A DNA stretch of 17,205 nucleotides from LMUY01 sp964235495 (GTDB taxonomy: Bacteria > Pseudomonadota > Alphaproteobacteria > Acetobacterales > Acetobacteraceae). The position numbers and the translations under genes were made by a program. This document shows positions 13,304 to 17,205 of the stretch, piece by piece (positions within the stretch are counted from its first letter, which is position 1; every line of letters begins with the position of its first letter). Location of the stretch: positions 1 to 17,205 of the forward strand of contig CAXSAX010000051.1 of NCBI GenBank assembly GCA_964235495.1. Direction: 5' to 3'. The notes beneath the pieces were generated by a model that was not told the DNA's origin, searched no databases, and saw only the letters and a list, made by a program, of their open reading frames with translations.

Positions 13304-13762
13304 CTAGCGCGGACGGGCGGGCAGCGTCCCTGCCCGCCCGTCTGCGCGCTTCTCATTCGCGTGCTGGCTGAACAGCGCGCTGGCCGATTGCAGCACCTTA
13401 GCCTGGTACGCCTGGTTCAGCGGCGGCGTGTGCGAGTGGTAGTCTCCCACCGCGCGCATCAGGTCGCCTCCCGTCTCGTTCAGGTAGCTCCGCAGGATCA
13501 GCCCGCCCGCCGCGATGTTGTAGCAGGCCCGGCCCAGCAAGCTCTGCCGCACCACCGCCTCCGGGGTGCCCGTGTAGCGGGACAGCACCGGCAGCCACCG
13601 CGTGTTGACCTGCATGACCCCCAGATCCTCCGACCCGTCCGTGTTCAGGTGCACCGTCCCCGGCGCGCCGCCCTCGACGGCATGGATGGCTGGCAGCACG
13701 CGCGGCGGCAGGCTATACAGCGACGCGACCAGCGCCATGCAGGCCACGAAGGGCACGGCCAT
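13304..13762 (-). CDS. Short secreted lytic transglycosylase-like protein
   Basis: 152-residue protein with a short hydrophobic N-terminus (MAVPFVACMALVASLYS) acting as a signal or anchor. The SLT-like core has Glu30 in LPAIHAVEGG as the likely catalytic residue, GVMQVNTRWLP at about 48-58 and GDYHSHTPPLNQAYQAKV near 106-123, which matches the corresponding YHSHTP segment of the enzyme at 3997. It is shorter than most family members, and only the minimal domain is present. The ATG at 13760-13762 is preceded by GGGGGAG at about seven bases, a good ribosome site. It is divergent from gspG with only 50 bases between, and convergent with the ferritin-like gene. A role in opening peptidoglycan for the type II secretion apparatus is plausible from position alone. 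Confidence 0.82.
   Translation of the reverse strand: MAVPFVACMALVASLYSLPPRVLPAIHAVEGGAPGTVHLNTDGSEDLGVMQVNTRWLPVLSRYTGTPEAVVRQSLLGRACYNIAAGGLILRSYLNETGGDLMRAVGDYHSHTPPLNQAYQAKVLQSASALFSQHANEKRADGRAGTLPARPR
13307..13349. terminator. Bidirectional GC-rich stem-loop between convergent genes
   Basis: GACGGGCGGGCAG (13312-13324) and CTGCCCGCCCGTC (13330-13342) form a perfect 13-bp stem with a five-base loop, extended by GCGCG/GCGCGC across one bulged T. It lies within the last codons of the minus-strand transglycosylase gene and just past the ferritin-like gene's stop, so it may terminate the latter. No T-run on either side. Confidence 0.6.
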
Positions 13763-13812
13763 CAGGTCGCTCCCCCCTTCCCAGCACGACCCACGGCACG
13801 ATTTGGGACACC

Positions 13813-14235
13813 ATGATCGAACCTGACCGCACCCGGCGCGACGCCGGCTTCACCCTGCTCGAAATCCTGGTGGTGATCGCCATCCTGGGCCTGCTCATCG
13901 GCCTGGTCGCCCCGGCGGTGCTGCGCCAGCTCGGCGGCGCGCGCGTGTCCATCGCGCGCCAGTCGATCGAGCGGCTCGGCTCCGTGCTCGACCTGTACAA
14001 GCTTGACATCGGCTCCTACCCGACCACGGAGCAAGGCCTGGCCGCGCTGTCCACCCAGCCGACCGGGGTCACCAACTGGAATGGCCCCTACGTGAAGGTC
14101 AGCTCGGCGCTGGTGGACGCCTGGAACCATCCGTACGGCTACCGCGAGCCGTCGCAGCGCAGCGGGCATGACTACGACCTGTGCTCGCCGGGTCCGAACA
14201 ACTCGACTGGCGACGGGCAGATCTGCAACCCATAG
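13813..14235 (+). CDS. gspG: Type II secretion major pseudopilin GspG
   Basis: 140-residue prepilin, the main subunit of the periplasmic pseudopilus of the type II secretion system. A short basic leader ends RRDAG; the prepilin peptidase would cut before Phe13 in GFTLLEILVVIAILGLLIGLVAP, leaving Phe1 and the conserved Glu5 (Glu17 of the precursor). The GspG hallmark region follows: SIERLGSVLDLYKLDIGSYPTTEQGLAAL, then NWNGPYV and the C-terminal DAWNHPYGYREPSQRSGHDYDLCSPG with acidic residues typical of the calcium site. The length is normal. GGGA about five bases upstream is a modest ribosome site. It is on the strand opposite to gspD and not joined to other pseudopilin genes here, so the cluster is split or rearranged compared with the usual gspC-to-N order. 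Confidence 0.94.
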   Translation: MIEPDRTRRDAGFTLLEILVVIAILGLLIGLVAPAVLRQLGGARVSIARQSIERLGSVLDLYKLDIGSYPTTEQGLAALSTQPTGVTNWNGPYVKVSSALVDAWNHPYGYREPSQRSGHDYDLCSPGPNNSTGDGQICNP

Positions 14236-14310
14236 GCAGGGCGCCCCCTCCGGTGGCCTTCCAATCGCCTGAAGGCGGCGATCGGAACCTTGGGCCACCT
14301 CCGCCCTGCA
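14235..14310 (+). terminator. Long fold-back hairpin at the gspG stop
   Basis: Nested arms pair across the region: GCAGGGCG (14236-14243) with CGCCCTGC (14302-14309), GGTGGCC (14252-14258) with GGCCACC (14293-14299), TTCC with GGAA, and ATCGCC (14264-14269) with GGCGAT (14277-14282). It begins at the last base of the gspG stop codon. The right arm runs into the modular hairpin repeat that follows. Likely terminates or stabilises the gspG transcript. Confidence 0.6.
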
Positions 14311-14403
14311 CCCGCAAGGGGACGAAGTCGCCTTGAATTCTGGTACTATAACCAGGTGTCCAGAGGACTTCGTCCTCTGGTGGAGTTTGGGGCAAAGCCC
14401 CAA
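14303..14403. repeat. Modular hairpin element, inverted copy B
   Basis: Read on the plus strand it matches the minus strand of copy A (1990-2148): GCCCTGCACCCG, an AAGGGGA module with a degenerate partner, then AGGTGTCCAGAGGAC-ttc-GTCCTCTGGTGG (hairpin 14360-14380) and TTGGGGC-aaa-GCCCCAA (hairpin 14387-14403). The left part, TGCAGGGC, is reduced to one arm and the terminal TGCTGAAAA of copy A is not seen at the gspD end. It fills the space between the convergent stops of gspG and gspD. Confidence 0.7.
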
Positions 14404-14408
14404 CCTGC

Positions 14409-16700
14409 TCACCGCGGCGCCCCCAGGCTGCGCCGCAGCGGCGCGCTCGGGTCGGCCGACCCGGACGCCGGCAGCGCCAGCAGCTGCTGCGCCACCGCGG
14501 CCGAGCCGCTCAGCTGGTCGCGCAAATCCTCCGTCAGCGAGCGCGCGTCCCGCTGGTCGTGCACCACGTGCGGGGTGATCAGCACCAGCAGCTCGGTCCG
14601 GGTGCGCACGTTGGTCTGCTGGCTGGCCAGCACGCCGAGCAGCGGGATGTCTTTCAGCCACGGGATGCCCTGGTTCTGCTTGCTGTCGGAGTCCTGGATC
14701 AACCCGGCCAGCCCCACGGTCTGCCCGTCTTGGATCACCACGCGGGAGGTCACGCTGCGCTCGTTGAAGGTGGGCGAGTTCACCCCCGCCGTGGTCACCG
14801 CGGAGGCCACGTTGCTGACCTCCTGCGCGATGTCGAGCGTCACGAGGCCGCCGCTGTTCACGCGGGGCGTCACCTGCATGATGACCCCGGTCTGCTGGTA
14901 GTTGATCGAGTTCACCACCGGCGCGCCTGACGTGACGGTGCTCTGCGAGGTTTGGCTGAGGTACGGCACCAGCGCGCCGACCTCCAGCCGCGCCGCCTCG
15001 TTGTCCAGCACCAGCAGTTGGGGCGAGGACAGCACCCGCACCTTGGTCACCGCTTGCAGCGCGTTGAGCGCACCGGACGTGTTGCCCGGGCCGCTCAGCA
15101 CGAAGCCGGGGAAGCCGGTGGCGAACGCCGCCGCCGTGGCGCCGAACGACAGCGCGCCCTGCAGCCCCGACTTGAAGAAGAACTGCGTCCCGTAGGCGAG
15201 GTTGTCGTTCAGGTCCACCTCGGCGATCGTGGCGTCGATCCGCACCTGCAACGGCAGGATGTCGAGCTTGCGCAGCATGGTCTCGACCGTGTCGTTCTCC
15301 TGCGGCGTGGCATAGATCAGCAGGGCGTTGTTCTGCGTGTTGGGGATGATGCGCATGCCCTCGGCCGCCCCGCCGCCCTCCGCCGGGTCCAGCCCGCCGA
15401 GCAGCGGGTTGCCGCTGGCCGGGGCGGCGGGCGCCGCCGCCGCGGTGGCCCCGGCCGAGCCGCCACCCTGGCCGAGGTTGCCGGACAGCGAGCCGGAACT
15501 GCCGCCGCCGATGCCCCCGCCGCCAAGGCCGCCGCCGCCGATGCCGCCGCCAATGCCGCCGCCCGAGCTGCCGATCCCGCCGCCGCTGCCGATCCCGCCG
15601 CCGCCGCTGCCGATGCCGCCCGCGTGCTGGGAGGCGATGCCGTTCTGCGCCGCGCTGCTGGCGGGCGTCGGCACGGCGGTGACGTTGTTGGGGGTGAACG
15701 CCTGCTGCAGCACGTAGGCGGTGTCGTTGCTGCGGCTGTTCTGCAGGTAGTACACGTGCCAGGAGCGCAGGGTGAGCCGCTGCTTGCGCTCCACCAGGGC
15801 GTAGATGCGCCGGCTCTCGTCGATGTATTTCGGCTGGCTCGACACCACCAGCACGGCGCCGATGCGAGCCATCGGGATCACCCGCACCACGCCGGACAGC
15901 GCCCCGCCCGCGCCGCGGATGGCGTCCTGCATGGCGGAGGCGAAGTCCTTGGGCTCCCCGGAGGTGACCGGCAGCAGCGCGTAGGACTGCCCGGCCAGCA
16001 CGTCGATGTCGAACGCCTGGATCAGCCCGGTCAGCGTCTGCCGGGTCGCCGGGTCGCCGGTGACGATGAGGGCGTTGCGGCCGGCGTCGGCGGCGATGTG
16101 GCCGCCGTTCTGCACGAAGGGCTGCAGGGTCTTGGCCAGGTCCTCGGCGCTGGCGTAGTGCAGCGCCACCAGCCCGGCGCCCGCCCCGGCAGCACCACCC
16201 GCCAGGCCCGGCGCCGCCGCGGCGGCGGCGGTCGGCAGCACGCGGTACACGCCGCCGGTCTCGACCAGGGAGGCGCCGTTCTGCGCCAGCAGGGTTTGCA
16301 GCACCGGCAGCAATTGCTCGCGCGACAGCGGCTGGGCGGTGCGCAGGGTGGCGGTGCCGTGCACCCCGGGGTCGATCGTGTAGGTCTGCCCGAGGGTCGC
16401 GCCGAGAATCTGCGCCACCACCTCGCGGATGTCGGTGTCGGCGAAGTTCAGGGTGGTGTCGCCGCCCCGCCCGCTCGGCGTGGTCGGCGGGCGCAGCGAC
16501 ACGATCACCGCCGGCGCCTCGCTGATCTGCGGCGGCGGCGCCGCGTTGGTGCTGCCGACCGCGCCGTCAATCCGCGGCGCCGCCCGCCCGGCATCGGCGC
16601 CCACCGGCGGCAGGGTGGCGAGGCGGGTGCCCTGGATCGGCTCGCACCCTGCCACGAACGCCCCGAGCGAGAGCAAGGCCAGCAGCCGGCCGCTTGTCAT
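14409..16700 (-). CDS. gspD: Type II secretion secretin GspD (lipoprotein form)
   Basis: 763-residue outer-membrane secretin through which folded proteins leave the periplasm. The signal ends in a lipobox, LGAFVAGC, with Cys19 likely lipidated. The N0 domain is at about 81-156 (TTLNFADTDIREVV, AQPLSREQLLPVLQTLL), the N1-N3 repeats at about 175-480 and the secretin core at about 480-735 (VRVLSSPQLLVLDNEAARLEVG, VIMQVTPRV, SGGLVTLDIAQEVS, SRVVIQDGQTVGLAGLI, IPWLKDIPLLGVL). A glycine-rich insertion, GGIGSGGGG-type, spans about 358-405 in the N3 loop, and alanine/proline stretches follow. The C-terminal tail has no recognised pilotin-binding element, consistent with self-lipidation replacing a pilotin. 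The ATG overlaps the upstream gene's stop (ATGA), so the two are translationally coupled. Confidence 0.95.
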   Translation of the reverse strand: MTSGRLLALLSLGAFVAGCEPIQGTRLATLPPVGADAGRAAPRIDGAVGSTNAAPPPQISEAPAVIVSLRPPTTPSGRGGDTTLNFADTDIREVVAQILGATLGQTYTIDPGVHGTATLRTAQPLSREQLLPVLQTLLAQNGASLVETGGVYRVLPTAAAAAAPGLAGGAAGAGAGLVALHYASAEDLAKTLQPFVQNGGHIAADAGRNALIVTGDPATRQTLTGLIQAFDIDVLAGQSYALLPVTSGEPKDFASAMQDAIRGAGGALSGVVRVIPMARIGAVLVVSSQPKYIDESRRIYALVERKQRLTLRSWHVYYLQNSRSNDTAYVLQQAFTPNNVTAVPTPASSAAQNGIASQHAGGIGSGGGGIGSGGGIGSSGGGIGGGIGGGGLGGGGIGGGSSGSLSGNLGQGGGSAGATAAAAPAAPASGNPLLGGLDPAEGGGAAEGMRIIPNTQNNALLIYATPQENDTVETMLRKLDILPLQVRIDATIAEVDLNDNLAYGTQFFFKSGLQGALSFGATAAAFATGFPGFVLSGPGNTSGALNALQAVTKVRVLSSPQLLVLDNEAARLEVGALVPYLSQTSQSTVTSGAPVVNSINYQQTGVIMQVTPRVNSGGLVTLDIAQEVSNVASAVTTAGVNSPTFNERSVTSRVVIQDGQTVGLAGLIQDSDSKQNQGIPWLKDIPLLGVLASQQTNVRTRTELLVLITPHVVHDQRDARSLTEDLRDQLSGSAAVAQQLLALPASGSADPSAPLRRSLGAPR

Positions 16701-17205
16701 TGGGAAATCCTGGAAGGCGGCGCGAGGCCGCCGAGGGCGGGCGGGGCGTTGCCGAGGATGGCCGCCCCGGACGGCCTGAGCTGCTGCGCGAACGGCCGCG
16801 GGTCGGCCTGCCGCAGCGGCGCCATCCCCAAGCCCTGCAAGCCTGCAGCCACCGGCAAGGTCGGCACCGGCGCGGGCGGTGCGGCCGGCGGGTCGGTCGA
16901 GAAGCTGGGCCGCACGGTGCGCGCCCCGTCCGGCCCGGTGAGCGTGACCTCGCCGGCCGCGATGGCCTGCACCTGCCAGGAGCCGACGCGGCTGCCTTCC
17001 ATCACCGTGGCGGGCTTGTCCTCCGCCTCGGCAAAGATCGCCCGGCGGCCCTGCGGCGTCAGCATGATGCCGGCCAGGCGGGGCGGCTCCGCATGCTCGG
17101 CCGCGGCGGCGGCGGGCGCGGCGCCGGGGCTGTCGGGCCGGCGGCTGGCGTTGAACAGCGGGCGCTCCAAGGCGGCGGCGGCCCAGGCCGCTACCGGCTC
17201 CGGCG
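16697..17205 (-). CDS. GspC/GspN-like type II secretion protein, 5' end outside window
   Basis: Open to the right edge with no start inside that fits; the visible 169 residues begin PEPVAAWAAAALERPLFNASRRP. The RPLF..SRRP segment followed by LAGIMLTPQGRRAIF, VMEGSRVGSWQVQAI and EVTLTGPDGARTVRP is the homology-region fold of GspC and GspN-like inner-membrane proteins, which link the inner-membrane platform to the secretin. The N-terminal transmembrane helix expected for the family lies beyond 17205. The C-terminal 75 residues are proline- and alanine-rich. The TTG at 17168-17170 is unlikely as a start because the frame continues upstream with family-like sequence. Its stop overlaps the gspD start by ATGA. 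GspC and GspN cannot be told apart from this fragment. Confidence 0.75.
   Translation of the reverse strand, partial: PEPVAAWAAAALERPLFNASRRPDSPGAAPAAAAAEHAEPPRLAGIMLTPQGRRAIFAEAEDKPATVMEGSRVGSWQVQAIAAGEVTLTGPDGARTVRPSFSTDPPAAPPAPVPTLPVAAGLQGLGMAPLRQADPRPFAQQLRPSGAAILGNAPPALGGLAPPSRISQ

Noticed and set aside
15490..15625. Gly-rich low-complexity region of gspD as a possible non-coding repeat or frameshift
   Set aside because: The frame is intact on both sides with N-domain and secretin motifs in order; Gly-rich N3 loops are known in secretins.

Overview
The window is a G+C-rich stretch (third codon positions almost all G or C) of what looks like an alphaproteobacterial chromosome. The best single marker is a complete, canonical CtrA cell-cycle regulator, which is confined to Alphaproteobacteria. 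The type II secretion genes, FkbM/GT4 glycosylation genes and intergenic hairpin repeats suggest a member of the Acetobacteraceae or a related Rhodospirillales lineage. That finer placement is an inference from gene style, not a search result.

Layout, left to right. (1) 1-1256: the first 115 codons of the flagellar export ATPase gene fliI (minus strand, cut by the window edge), divergent from ctrA (plus strand); two dyad-like repeats lie in the shared upstream region. (2) 1465-2205: a small lipoprotein gene, then a 324-base gene-free stretch filled with hairpin repeats. (3) 2206-3957: a DegP/HtrA periplasmic protease (minus strand) and a tRNA-Thr(UGU) gene (plus strand). (4) 3997-4737: a short secreted lytic transglycosylase. 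(5) 4734-10274: a glycosylation-type locus. It holds an FkbM methyltransferase on the minus strand; divergent from it are a degenerate FkbM-like protein fused to a coiled coil and a translationally coupled 1,125-residue protein with three glycosyltransferase domains. (6) 10495-13300: a GMC-family FAD oxidoreductase followed by an exported ferritin-like protein. (7) 13304-17205: a second short lytic transglycosylase, a type II secretion major pseudopilin (gspG), the secretin gspD, and the 3' part of a GspC/GspN-like gene that overlaps gspD by ATGA.

How the parts may fit together: the two-gene plus-strand unit at 5791-10274 and the FkbM gene look like a polysaccharide or glycoprotein decoration locus, with the inactive-looking FkbM/coiled-coil protein a candidate scaffold or length-sensing partner for the three-domain transferase. 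The right end is a type II secretion segment with a peptidoglycan-cleaving enzyme divergent from gspG. The GMC and ferritin-like genes may form a redox pair. Most of the rest is ordinary core genome.

The least ordinary items are the degenerate FkbM protein with heptad-phased WLR repeats, the triple transferase with an in-frame 12-bp tandem repeat, and a modular hairpin element present as two inverted copies about 12 kb apart. No CRISPR array, insertion sequence, phage gene or recognisable defence system was seen.
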